A stretch of DNA of 64,000 nucleotides from PALSA-612 sp963791225 (GTDB taxonomy: Bacteria; Actinomycetota; Thermoleophilia; Gaiellales; Gaiellaceae), in the NCBI GenBank assembly GCA_963791225.1, contig CAWBRV010000003.1, positions 124,001 through 188,000 of the forward strand, read 5' to 3'. A model generated the notes under the pieces. It was not told where the DNA came from. It was given only the letters and a program-made list of their open reading frames with translations, and searched no databases. Below are positions 1 to 8,232 of this stretch, piece by piece (within the stretch, counting starts at the first letter, position 1; each line of letters starts with the position of its first letter). Both the position numbers and the translations under genes were made by a program.

Positions 1-79
1 GGAGGTGCGAGACGTCGCCCAGCCGCCAGACCGCGTAGTCGACGCCGCCGACGGAAAGCGTTGTCGCGTCAGCCGACAT
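1..79 (-). CDS. acnA: Aconitate hydratase, N-terminal fragment
   Basis: Only the first 26 codons are inside the window; the gene runs off the left edge. The minus-strand ATG at 79 opens a peptide with TTLSVGGVDYAVWRL, which resembles the N-terminal strand of AcnA-type aconitases (a thr-leu-x-val-gly-x-x-x-tyr pattern followed by a leucine-rich turn). Aconitase interconverts citrate and isocitrate in the TCA cycle using a 4Fe-4S cluster, but the cluster cysteines are not in view. A weak purine-rich GAGG precedes the start. The call rests on a short stretch and could be wrong. Confidence 0.6.
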   Translation of the reverse strand, partial: MSADATTLSVGGVDYAVWRLGDVSHL

Positions 80-127
80 GCCTCGATTCAATCAGAACCG
101 CATGCGCAGCCGAACGCTGCGGCGAAC

Positions 128-811
128 CTACGGCGCGCGGAGGTTCTTGACCAGCGTGGCCGTTGCCGTGGTGCCCTTGATCGTCAGCTTGACGACGAGG
201 CGAAGCTTCGTGCCGCGCTTGACGTTCGAGGGAATCGTGAACACGGACTGATCCGTCGTCGGCTGGTCGAGGTTGAGGTTGTTCGTCGTCGCCTTGTGTG
301 ACCCGAGGAGATGGGTGCCGCTGAACAGGCGGGCGTCGACGTTGACGCTGGTCACGTTCGCCTTCACGGACAGCAACGCCAGGAACTGCCGGCCGGCCCA
401 CTGCAGCTTCAGTGACTGCACTGCGACGGCCCCACGGATCGTGAGCTTCGCAACCGGCGTGAAGAGGCCGCCGGGCGCCGCGCCGGGCGTCGTGTCCACC
501 GAGCCCACGTGCCAGAAGTACGTCCCCGCGGGGAGCGGCCGGGTCGGCGACCAGCTCGTCGCGTCCGGCTGGAGGTCGTCCTCGTCGACGAGGTCGGCCG
601 TGACGAACTCGCCGTTGGCGGCCAGCTTCGGCGACTTGGCGATGGTGATCGAGTCGGAGACCTCGGGTGCGGCGACTCGCCAGTGGAACGTCGGATGGGT
701 CGACGTCGTCGAGCTTCCCGGAGCGGGGGACAAGGGTGTCGGCGCTGCGCCGACGGACGTGGCGAGAACTGCGGCCGTGACGGCGACGGCTGCCAGCAAG
801 CTGAGCCTCAT
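128..811 (-). CDS. Secreted protein with Fn3/Ig-like repeats, unknown function
   Basis: A 227-residue protein starting at the ATG at 811, chosen because it opens directly into a signal peptide (MRLSLLAAVAVTAAVLATS, cleavage likely after VGA). The frame stays open further upstream but that sequence overlaps the divergent gene and has no signal. The mature part starts with proline/serine/threonine-rich sequence, then HPTFHWRV and GTYFWHVGSVD, a pattern typical of fibronectin III-like domains in bacterial surface proteins. The C-terminal half is beta-rich with a lysine-rich end. No catalytic motif is visible. It is probably exported and binds something at the cell surface; the specific role is unknown. 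Confidence 0.65.
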   Translation of the reverse strand: MRLSLLAAVAVTAAVLATSVGAAPTPLSPAPGSSTTSTHPTFHWRVAAPEVSDSITIAKSPKLAANGEFVTADLVDEDDLQPDATSWSPTRPLPAGTYFWHVGSVDTTPGAAPGGLFTPVAKLTIRGAVAVQSLKLQWAGRQFLALLSVKANVTSVNVDARLFSGTHLLGSHKATTNNLNLDQPTTDQSVFTIPSNVKRGTKLRLVVKLTIKGTTATATLVKNLRAP

Positions 812-877
812 CGTTCCGGCATCGGCCGGGAATCCTCGTCGGCGAATGCCTCGAACGGGTGCGTTAGCGTCCGGGAC

Positions 878-1219
878 GTGACCGGCCTCGAGCTCCTCGC
901 CGAGCACGTCGAGCGCTTCAACGCGGGCGTGCGCTCGGGCGACTTCGGGCCGATGCTGGAGCTGTTCACGGACGACGCCGAGCTTGTCTTCGAGGGCGTG
1001 CCCGTCGGCCCGTTCCACGGGCGCGACGCGATCTCCGCCGGCTATCGCGACCGGCCGCCCGACGACGAGATCGAGATGCTCGAGGCGGCCGAGGCAGGCG
1101 ACGAGGTGCTGGCGCGCTACGCATGGCTGCGGGACGAGGGCCGCGCGGCCGGCGACCTGCGGCTCACGCGCGCGGGCGACCGGATCGCGCGGCTCGTCGT
1201 CACCTTCGACGCCGCCTGA
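878..1219 (+). CDS. SnoaL-like / NTF2-fold protein
   Basis: A 113-residue protein starting at GTG 878. The pattern HVERFNAGVRSGDFGPMLEL, then FTDDAELVFEGVPVGPFHGRDAI, is characteristic of SnoaL-like polyketide-cyclase/NTF2-fold proteins: an N-terminal helix, an F-x-D-D-A strand and a P-x-x-G-R-x-A-I motif. These are small cone-shaped ligand-binding or isomerase folds and their substrate cannot be predicted from sequence. It ends 17 nt before the formate dehydrogenase start, so the two are probably co-transcribed, which is weak evidence for a functional link. It faces away from the secreted protein at 128-811. Confidence 0.7.
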   Translation: MTGLELLAEHVERFNAGVRSGDFGPMLELFTDDAELVFEGVPVGPFHGRDAISAGYRDRPPDDEIEMLEAAEAGDEVLARYAWLRDEGRAAGDLRLTRAGDRIARLVVTFDAA

Positions 1220-1236
1220 CGAGTACGATCCGCGCC

Positions 1237-3957
1237 GTGGTCGAGTTCACGCTCGACGGGAAGCGCGTCTCGGCCCCGGAGGGCGAGCTGCTCGTGCACG
1301 CCGCCGCGCGGGTCGGGACGTTCATCCCGACGCTCTGCCACGACGACAAGCTCGATCCCTACGGCGGCTGTCGCATGTGCCTCGTCGACCTCGAGGGCGC
1401 GCCGCGGCCCGTGCCGGCCTGTGCCCAGCGCGTGCGCGAGGGCATGGTCGTTTCGACGAACGGCGAAAACGGCGCGCTGCGGAAGACGCTGACCGAGATG
1501 CTGCTCGCCGAGCACCTGAGCCCGAACCCGGGCGGCCGCCCGAACGAGCTCGTCGACCTGGCAGAGGAGCTCGACGCGCAGGCGCCGTTCCTGCTGCCGG
1601 ACGCGACCCGCGAGCCGTACGAGGACCGCAACCGGCTGATGGGCTACGACCCCGGCGCCTGCATCCTCTGCAACCGCTGCGTCCGCTACACGCAGGAGGT
1701 CATGCAGTGCTCGGCGCTCGTGTTCGAGGGGCGCGGCGCCGAGGCCCGTGTCGTGCCGACGCACGGCCACTCCTGGCTCGATACGGAGTGCGAGCTGTGC
1801 GGCGGCTGTCTCAGCGTGTGCCCGACCGGGGCGATCCACGAGCAGTTCCTCGGCGGCGCGCCGGCCGGCCACGAGCGCGCGCTCGTCAGGACGAAGACGA
1901 CGTGCACGTTTTGCGGCGTCGGCTGCCAGATCGACCTCAACGTCGACCCGGAGACGAAGCAGATCGTCAAGGTCACGTCGGACCCGGGCTACGTCTCCAA
2001 CGACGGCAACCTCTGCGTCAAGGGCCGCTTCGCCTTCAACTTCGTTCACCACCCGGACCGGCTCACCCGTCCGCTCGTCCGCGGCGAGGACGGCGAGCTC
2101 CACCCGGCCGACTGGGACACGGCTCTCCGGGCCGCGGCCGAGGGACTGTCCCTCGTCCGCGAGCGCCATGGCCCGCAGTCGATCGGCATCCTCGCCTCGG
2201 CGCGCCTGACGAACGAGGAGAACTACCTGCTGCAGAAGCTGGCGCGGGGGGTGATCGGGACCAACTCGATCCACTCCTGCGAAGCCACCTGACACGCGCC
2301 GACTCTTTACGGCCTGGTCAGGTCGTTGGGCAGAGGAGCAAGCACCAACTCGATCCCGGAGATCGAGGACTGCCGCTTCCTGCTCGTGATCGGCTCGAAC
2401 ACGACCGAGGCCCACCCGGTGCTGGCGCTGCGGATGAAGAAGGCGGTGCGCAAGGGCGCGACCCTCGTCGTGGCGGATCCGCGCAAGATCTGGCTGACGA
2501 AGATCGCCAAGCGGCACCTGCAGCTGCGGCCGGGCAGCGACGTCTGGCTGATCAACGCGATGCTGCACGTGATCTTCGAGGAGGGCCTGCAGGACGACGC
2601 CTATATCGCGGAGCACACCGAGGGCGTCGAGGAGGTGCGCGAGATCGTCGCCCGCTACACGCCCGAGGCGGCCGAGCAGGTCACGGGGGTTCCGGCCGAG
2701 GACATCCGCGCCACGGCACGCGAGTACGCGACCGAGCGGCATGCGGCGGTCTTCTACACGCTCGGGATCACCGAGCACGCCTGCGCCGTCGACAACATCT
2801 GGTCGCTCTCCAACCTCGTCCTCGCCACGGGTCACCTCGGCTACGAGTCGACCGGTCTGAACGCGCTCCGCGGCCAGAACAACGTCCAGGGCCTGAACGA
2901 CTCCGGCGCCAACCCGGCGTACTACCCGGGCTACCAGTCCGCCGACGACCCGGAGGTGCGCGCGAAGTTCGCCGCGGCCTGGGGCGTGGACGTGCCCGAG
3001 ACGCCGGGCTACCGGCTCGACCAGATCATCTCCGGGCTCCACGACGGGCGGACGAAGGCGCTCTACCTCGTCGGCGAGAACCCCGGGCAGACCGAGCCGA
3101 ATGCGAAGCACGTCGACGAGGGCTTCGAGCACGTCGAGTTCGTGGTCGCGCAGGATCTGTTCCTGAACGAGCTCACGGAGAAGCATGCGGACGTCGTCTT
3201 CCCGGCGTCGAGCTTCGCGGAGAAGGACGGCACGTTCACGAACACCGAGCGGCGCGTGAACCGCGTGCGGGCCGGCGTGCCCTGCCCGGGCGAGGCTCGG
3301 GTCGACCGCGACATCGTCGTCCAGCTCGCGCGGGCGATGGGCGCTTCGTGGCCCGAGTACGCGGACGCCGAGTCGGTCTGGAACGAGCTCGCCGACCTGT
3401 GCCCGAACTGGTACGGCATCCGCTACGACCGGCTCGAGGAGCAGGGCATCCAGTGGCCGTGCCTCGACCGGGACGACCCGGGGTCGAAGATCCTGCATGC
3501 CCCGCGACCGGCGCGGCCGAACGGGAAGGGCAAGCTCTGGCCGGTCGAGTACCAACCGCCGATCGAGCTGCCCGACGCCGAGTACCCGCTGACGCTCTCG
3601 ACCGGCCGCACGCTCTACCACTACAACTCGGCGACGATGACGATGCGCGAGGCCGGGATCACCGACAAGCAGGAAGACCCGTTCTTCGAGATCTCGATCG
3701 AGGACGCGTCCGCGCTCGGCCTGGCCGAGGGCGACTGGGCCCGGCTCGTCTCCCGTCGCGGCGATCTCGAGGCCCGCGCCTCGATCTCGGATCGCGTCTA
3801 CCCGGGCCTCGTCTGGATGGCGCTCCACTTCGCGCAGGCGAAGGTGAACTGGCTGACGCACGACGTCGGCGACCCGCTGATCGGTACGCCGGAGTACAAG
3901 GTCAGCGCGGTGCGAGTCGAGCCGCTCGCAGCGGTCACGCCGCCGCGACCGGCGTGA
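1237..3957 (+). CDS. fdhA: Formate dehydrogenase alpha subunit, selenocysteine-containing (in-frame TGA at 2290)
   Basis: Oxidises formate to CO2 at a molybdenum or tungsten bis-MGD centre. Read through TGA 2290-2292, the product is 906 residues from GTG 1237 with Sec at codon 352. Visible in order: a 2Fe-2S domain (Cys34, 45, 48, 62), two ferredoxin-like 4Fe-4S clusters (CILCNRC near 142-148; CELCGGCLSVC near 185-195), the catalytic-domain cluster (CTFCGVGC at 223-230, Cys260), and the molybdopterin domains with VADPRK and LRGQNNVQG. Around the TGA, SCEAT-Sec-HAPTLYGL aligns with E. coli FdhF CARV-Sec-HGPSVAGL, and the frame continues with full homology. The length and NuoG-like N-terminus match NAD(P)-linked FdhA such as that of Moorella. 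No FdhB/NuoF partner is adjacent. A plain gene caller would split it into two ORFs. Confidence 0.9.
2293..2327 (+). promoter_or_regulatory. Bacterial SECIS-like hairpin for Sec insertion at TGA 2290
   Basis: Directly downstream of the in-frame TGA lies a perfect hairpin: ACGGCCT (2309-2315), loop GGTC (2316-2319), AGGTCGT (2320-2326), seven pairs with one G-U. The GGUC apical loop is the same as in E. coli fdhF, where it is recognised by SelB. The distance from TGA to the loop is 23 nt, inside the range reported for bacterial SECIS elements. It lies in the coding sequence and is translated as part of the conserved YGLVRSLG region. Confidence 0.85.
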
Positions 3958-4060
3958 CGGGCGCGGCCGCCCGCGGCCCATGCGTTCACGGGGGTCTGGG
4001 GCGCCCCCCAGAGCGCAGCGCCGGATCGGCGCTAGTCGGCAACGGAGTACGATCGCGGCC

Positions 4061-5170
4061 GTGAGGATCCGCGCTGCAGTGCTGGAGGAGTTCGGGCAGC
4101 CGCTCGTCGTCCAGGAGGTCGAGCTGAACGAGCCGCAGGCGGGCGAGGCGCTGGTCAGGCTCGCCGCCTGTGGGGTCTGCCACACCGACCTCTACACCGC
4201 CTCCGGTGCCGATCCCACCGGCTATGCCCCGTGTGTCCTCGGCCACGAGGGCGCCGGCGTGGTCGAGCGCGTGGGCGAGGGCGGCCGCGGCCTCGTCGCA
4301 CCCGGCGACCACGTCGTCACGCTCTTCGCGCCAGAGTGCGGCGAGTGCGTCCACTGCCGCAGTCCGCGGACGAACCGCTGCGTCGCGATCCGCGACCAGC
4401 AGGGCCTCGGCTTGCTGCCCGACGGGACCACCCGGCTCGAGCGGAACGGCGAGCCGTTGCGGCACTTCATGGGCACGTCCACGTTCGCGGAGTACGCCGT
4501 CATCCCCGAGATCGCGCTCGCGAAGGTCGACTCCGAGGCGCCGCTGGCCGGGTGCGCGCCGTTCGCGTGCGGCCTGTCGACCGGAATCGGAGCGGCGCTC
4601 TACACGGCCCGCGTCGAGCCCGGCTCCACCTGCGTCGTCTTCGGCTGCGGGCTCGTCGGCCTCGGCTGCGTGATCGGCTGCCGTCTCGCAGGCGCAGAGC
4701 GGATCGTCGCGATCGACCTCTCGGAGGAACGGCTCGCCGAGGCGCGCCACCACGGCGCCACCGACACGCGCGTGGCGGCCGACGACACGATGGACTGGAT
4801 CCGCGCCGAGACCGGCGGCTTCGGCGCCGACTACACGTTCGAGGCGACCGGCAACGTCGCCGTCATGCGCCAGGCCGTCGAGGCGGCGCGCGAGGCCTGG
4901 GGGCTGGCCACCATGTGCGGCGTCGCGGGCAAGGGCGAGACGCTCGACGTCGTGCCACGGCTCTTGATCACGGGCCGTCGCGTCGCCGGCACCTCCTTCG
5001 GCGGGGTCAAGGGCCGCACGCAGGTGCCACAGCTCGTCGACCGCTGGCTGGCGGGCGAGATCGACGTCGACCGGTTGGTGACGGGTCGCGTCGCGCTCGA
5101 CGACGTGAACGACGCCTTCCACGCGATGGAGCGCCAGGAGGGCATCCGCACCGTCGTCGAGTTCCATTGA
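4061..5170 (+). CDS. Zinc-dependent class III-type alcohol (formaldehyde-thiol adduct) dehydrogenase
   Basis: A 369-residue medium-chain dehydrogenase from GTG 4061. Catalytic zinc ligands are seen in CGVCHTD (Cys40) and GHEG (His62), with a third cysteine in PFACGLSTG. Structural zinc ligands are Cys93, 96, 99 and 107 (CGECVHCRSPRTNRC). FGCGLVGLG is the NAD-binding Rossmann loop. The sequence resembles S-(hydroxymethyl)glutathione/mycothiol dehydrogenases and related actinobacterial Zn-alcohol dehydrogenases. It lies about 100 nt downstream of formate dehydrogenase on the same strand, so a formaldehyde to formyl-thiol to formate to CO2 route is a reasonable inference. Substrate preference (mycothiol adduct versus simple alcohol) cannot be settled from sequence. 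Confidence 0.8.
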   Translation: MRIRAAVLEEFGQPLVVQEVELNEPQAGEALVRLAACGVCHTDLYTASGADPTGYAPCVLGHEGAGVVERVGEGGRGLVAPGDHVVTLFAPECGECVHCRSPRTNRCVAIRDQQGLGLLPDGTTRLERNGEPLRHFMGTSTFAEYAVIPEIALAKVDSEAPLAGCAPFACGLSTGIGAALYTARVEPGSTCVVFGCGLVGLGCVIGCRLAGAERIVAIDLSEERLAEARHHGATDTRVAADDTMDWIRAETGGFGADYTFEATGNVAVMRQAVEAAREAWGLATMCGVAGKGETLDVVPRLLITGRRVAGTSFGGVKGRTQVPQLVDRWLAGEIDVDRLVTGRVALDDVNDAFHAMERQEGIRTVVEFH

Positions 5171-5221
5171 TTCGCCATACTCGGGTCCGGGCAGGCGGAC
5201 ATCGAGTCAGGAGGTCGTCCA

Positions 5222-5905
5222 GTGGGAGACCTGTGGAGAAGGAACGGGCGCGTGCTCGCGGCGCTCGTCGTCGCCGGAGCCGTGTTCGGGATCGCGTCCG
5301 CCGTGCAGGCGGACATCCCGGACGGCGGCATCGTCCAGGCGTGTTACGGCAAGCCTGGCACGCCCCAGAAGGGTCAGCTGCGTGTGCGGGACGCTGACCA
5401 GGGCGAGCAATGCCGGAACTACGAGAATCCGATCAGCTGGGGGGCAGCAGGCGCGACCGGCCCGACGGGGCCCACGGGCCCCACGGGGCCGACCGGGCCT
5501 TCGGGTGCATCCGGCCCGACCTCATTGGGGACCGGCTCGGTAGACCCCGTTTCCGAAACGACGGTGGGCATCGTGGCGTCGCATACGGTGACGGCCGGCC
5601 AGGCCGGGCTGACGATCGTGACCGCCCCGGTCGAGCTCTCCGATGCAGACGGTGACGCCGGGCTGACGACGGCCGTGGCGTGCTTCATCCTGCTCAACGG
5701 CAGCACCATCCTGATCCAGCAAGACATGCTCGTGAGCGACAACGGGGGCGGCACGCTCTCCGGCGACACGACATCGGCGACGATGATCGAACGTCGCACC
5801 CTGGCAACGGGGGACGTCGTTTCTCTCGGCTGCGTCGCGCGTACCGGTGACGGTGGCGAGGGAGCGGTCGACGGTCAACTCCTGCTCGAACGTGTCAACA
5901 GCTGA
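5222..5905 (+). CDS. Secreted collagen-like repeat protein
   Basis: 227 residues from GTG 5222, preceded by a strong AGGAGG at 5209-5214. An N-terminal hydrophobic segment (VLAALVVAGAVFGIASAVQA) is a signal peptide or anchor. The ectodomain has an N-terminal Cys-containing part (VQACYGKPG), then a short collagen-type Gly-X-Y tract (GATGPTGPTGPTGPTGP, roughly residues 77-97, DNA 5449-5510), then a beta-rich C-terminal domain. Collagen-like tracts in bacterial proteins form trimers and often separate a membrane-proximal stalk from a binding head. The repeat DNA is a GGCCCCACG-type tandem that could change in number. The last 14 nt overlap birA. Confidence 0.75.
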   Translation: MGDLWRRNGRVLAALVVAGAVFGIASAVQADIPDGGIVQACYGKPGTPQKGQLRVRDADQGEQCRNYENPISWGAAGATGPTGPTGPTGPTGPSGASGPTSLGTGSVDPVSETTVGIVASHTVTAGQAGLTIVTAPVELSDADGDAGLTTAVACFILLNGSTILIQQDMLVSDNGGGTLSGDTTSATMIERRTLATGDVVSLGCVARTGDGGEGAVDGQLLLERVNS

Positions 5906-6633
5906 TCGCCTCGAGCCGGCCGCGGCCGAACCGCTCCTCCGGGGACGGTTCGGCCGGCCGTACCGCTACGACGACGAGGTCGAGACGACGCAGGCACTCG
6001 TCGGTCCCGACGACCCGGAAGGAGCGGTTGCAGTCGCCGACCACCAGACGGCGGGCCGAGGCCGGCTCGGGCGCCCGTGGACGGCCCCGCCGGGAACGGG
6101 CATCCAGCTCTCCGTTCTCCTGCGGCCGCCGGCCGGCGCGCCGATCCAGCAGCTCTCGCTCGTCGGGGGCCTGGCCGTAGCGGAGATGGTGGAGGCCGCG
6201 CTCGACCTGTCCGCCCAGATCAAGTGGCCGAACGACGTGATGGTCGACCGGCGCAAGGTCGCGGGCCTGCTCGCCGAGGCGCACGACGGGATCGTCGTGC
6301 TCGGGATCGGGCTGAACGTGAACCAGACCCGCGACGAGCTCCCGGCGGACGCGCGCGTGCCGGCGGCGTCGCTCCGCACCGTCGACAGCGTCGTGCGCGA
6401 TCGCGCGCCGCTGCTCGCCGACCTGCTCGTCCGGCTCGAGCGGCACTACGACGCCTGGGTGACGGGCGGCCTGGACGGTGTCTTCGACGGCATCGGCTCG
6501 CGTGACTTCCTACGTGGCCGCCGCGTCTCTGTCGACGGTCTCGAGGGCGTGGGCAGCGGGCTCGACCGCGCAGGGCCGCCTCCTCGTCGACGGCCGCGCG
6601 GTCGAGTCGGGCGAGGTCGAGCTCGTCGGCTGA
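5892..6633 (+). CDS. birA: Biotin--[acetyl-CoA-carboxylase] ligase, C-terminus frameshifted
   Basis: Attaches biotin to the carrier protein of acyl-CoA carboxylases via biotinyl-AMP. Starts at GTG 5892, overlapping the collagen-like gene. Signature motifs are TAGRGRLGRPW (the GRGRxGR biotinyl-AMP loop), QLSLVGGLAVAE, IKWPNDVMVD and VLGIGLNVNQ. There is no N-terminal HTH, so this is a class I ligase without repressor function. Near 6573-6575 the frame shifts: continuing in the original frame gives arginine-rich nonsense ending at 6644. Skipping one G of GGG restores the usual C-domain end (GRLLVDGRAVESGEVELVG) with a stop at 6631-6633. The catalytic core is unaffected. One inserted base or a sequencing error is likely. 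Confidence 0.85.
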
Positions 6634-6731
6634 GTGCCGGGTAGGCTCCGGCGCGGTGTGGCCCTCGGCCGACAGCGACGGCAGCCAGTCGAGTCACCGC
6701 GGCGATTCACGTGGGCCGGTTTGCCCGTCGG

Positions 6732-7517
6732 TCAGCGCTCGAGCGTCAGAGGTACGTCGACCTGGTTGACCCGCGAGCCGTCCTTCGCCGACACCTCGAA
6801 AACGGTCAGCGTGCCCTTCTGCGTGCTCGGGACCGTGAACGGGATCGTGACGTCGAACGTGCCGCGGACACCGTTCCCCGACGAGGCCGTGACGAAGTGC
6901 TTCGCGAGCACCTTGCCCGCGGCGTCCTTCAGCTCGTACTGGAACGTGGCCTCGAACGTGTTCGAGGTGCCGGCGAGCCTGAGCCGACCGGCGACTCGCT
7001 CGAAAGGAAGCGGAAGCTCGGCCAGGATCGCGGGGGTCACGTCCTCGAAGTCGTTGCGGGTGTACTGCTTGCCGTTCACGACCACCGTCTGACGTCCCGG
7101 GAACTGCGTGAGGGTGTAGACGGCCTGGGCAAGCGCGACCCCGGCGAGTGACTCGGAGCTCAGGGTGAGCAGACCGTCGCTGCCGACGGCGATCGTCCAA
7201 CCGCTCGCCGGCTCGCCGAAGGACGTGGTCAGCCCGATCCCGGTCTCCGCCTCCGTCGGCCCTTTCAGGAGTTCCGAATACGCGGCGGTGGCGACGGCCT
7301 TCGTCTTCGGCACTGTGCGCTCGACCGGTTGCACCTTGCCGTTCAGGAGGAAGTAGACGCGGAAGCTCGTCGTCCCTGCCGACGTGGTCGCGGTCGGCGT
7401 CGTCGCCGTGCTCGTCGTTGCCGAGGTAGCGGTCGTCTTCGTCCCTCCGCCGCCTCCGCATGCGGCTGCGACGAGTACCAGGGCGATCGGCGACAATCGC
7501 AGGATGCGGCCGGTCAT
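6732..7517 (-). CDS. Lipoprotein with GerMN and Gmad2 domains
   Basis: A 261-residue lipoprotein starting at ATG 7517. The lipobox LVAAAC places the lipidated Cys at residue 20, followed by a Gly and Thr/Ser/Ala-rich linker. A GerMN domain follows (SFRVYFLLNGKVQPVERTVPKT through to PGRQTVVVNGK), then an Ig-like Gmad2 domain (PFERVAGRLRLAGTSNTFEATF onwards). GerMN/Gmad2 lipoproteins are widespread in actinobacteria and are thought to act at the cell envelope; here there is no sign of sporulation genes. The 5' end overlaps the divergent C26 amidotransferase by 14 nt. A TTG at about 7496 would remove the overlap but leaves a signal peptide without basic residues. Confidence 0.75.
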   Translation of the reverse strand: MTGRILRLSPIALVLVAAACGGGGGTKTTATSATTSTATTPTATTSAGTTSFRVYFLLNGKVQPVERTVPKTKAVATAAYSELLKGPTEAETGIGLTTSFGEPASGWTIAVGSDGLLTLSSESLAGVALAQAVYTLTQFPGRQTVVVNGKQYTRNDFEDVTPAILAELPLPFERVAGRLRLAGTSNTFEATFQYELKDAAGKVLAKHFVTASSGNGVRGTFDVTIPFTVPSTQKGTLTVFEVSAKDGSRVNQVDVPLTLER

Positions 7518-8211
7518 CGGGATCACAGCGTATGCCGAGGAGGCGACGTGGGGTGTCTGGACGCTGCCGGCGGCGCTGATCCCGTTCTCCTACGTGCGCT
7601 CCGTGGAGCGGGCCGGGGGCCGGGCGCTGCTCGTCCCGCCCTCCGAGAACGGCGTCGAGGAGACGCTCGACCGACTCGACGGGGTCGTCTTCTCGGGCGG
7701 TTCGGACATCGACCCCGACGTCTACGACGCCGACGCTCATCCGACCACGCTCGGCACGCGCCCGGGGCGCGACCGCGCCGAGCTGGCCCTGCTCGTGGCG
7801 GCACTCGAGCGAGACATGCCCGTCCTGGCCGTCTGCCGCGGCTCGCAGGTGTTGAACGTCGCGCTCGGCGGCGACCTCGAGCAGCACGTCCCCGAGCGGG
7901 TCGGCCACGAAGGCCACCGCGAGGTGCCCGGCACCTTCTCGGAGCATGGCGTCGACGTGGTGCCGGGCACCGTCCTGGCACCGCTGATCGGCGACCGGAC
8001 GACCGTGAAGTCGCATCACCACCAGGGCTACGGCCGCCTCGGCGACGGCCTGCGCGAGGCTGCGCGGGCCGATGACGACACGGTCGAGGCGATCGAGGAT
8101 CCCTCCCGCCGCTTCGCCGTCGGCGTCCTCTGGCACCCCGAGGAGGGCGACGACCTGCGCCTGTTCGAGGAGCTCGTGGAGCAGGCGCGCGCCTATCGGC
8201 GCGACCTCTAG
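7504..8211 (+). CDS. Gamma-glutamyl-GABA hydrolase-like class I glutamine amidotransferase (peptidase C26)
   Basis: 235 residues from ATG 7504, where MRPVIGITAY is the usual start of the PuuD/C26 family. The nucleophilic cysteine is in PVLAVCRGSQVLNV, the oxyanion/FSGGSDIDP loop precedes it, and the His-Glu of the triad is in VLWHPEE. The family hydrolyses gamma-glutamyl amide bonds, for example gamma-glutamyl-GABA in putrescine breakdown, in the cytoplasm. No other polyamine gene is adjacent, so the real substrate is open. It is followed 21 nt later by an ABC exporter operon on the same strand. Its start lies inside the first codons of the divergent GerMN lipoprotein gene. Confidence 0.85.
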   Translation: MRPVIGITAYAEEATWGVWTLPAALIPFSYVRSVERAGGRALLVPPSENGVEETLDRLDGVVFSGGSDIDPDVYDADAHPTTLGTRPGRDRAELALLVAALERDMPVLAVCRGSQVLNVALGGDLEQHVPERVGHEGHREVPGTFSEHGVDVVPGTVLAPLIGDRTTVKSHHHQGYGRLGDGLREAARADDDTVEAIEDPSRRFAVGVLWHPEEGDDLRLFEELVEQARAYRRDL

Positions 8212-8232
8212 CGCAGCGGGTACGCTCGAAAG

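Noticed and set aside
2290..2340. Nonsense mutation making fdhA a pseudogene
   Set aside because: The stop is TGA exactly at the catalytic Sec position, the frame and homology resume at once, and a GGUC-loop hairpin follows; a random mutation would not give all three.
984..4064. Long plus-strand frame of over 1000 codons across fdhA
   Set aside because: It is the +2 shadow of fdhA: extremely Arg/Ala/Pro-rich, without domains, and typical of high-GC third-position bias.
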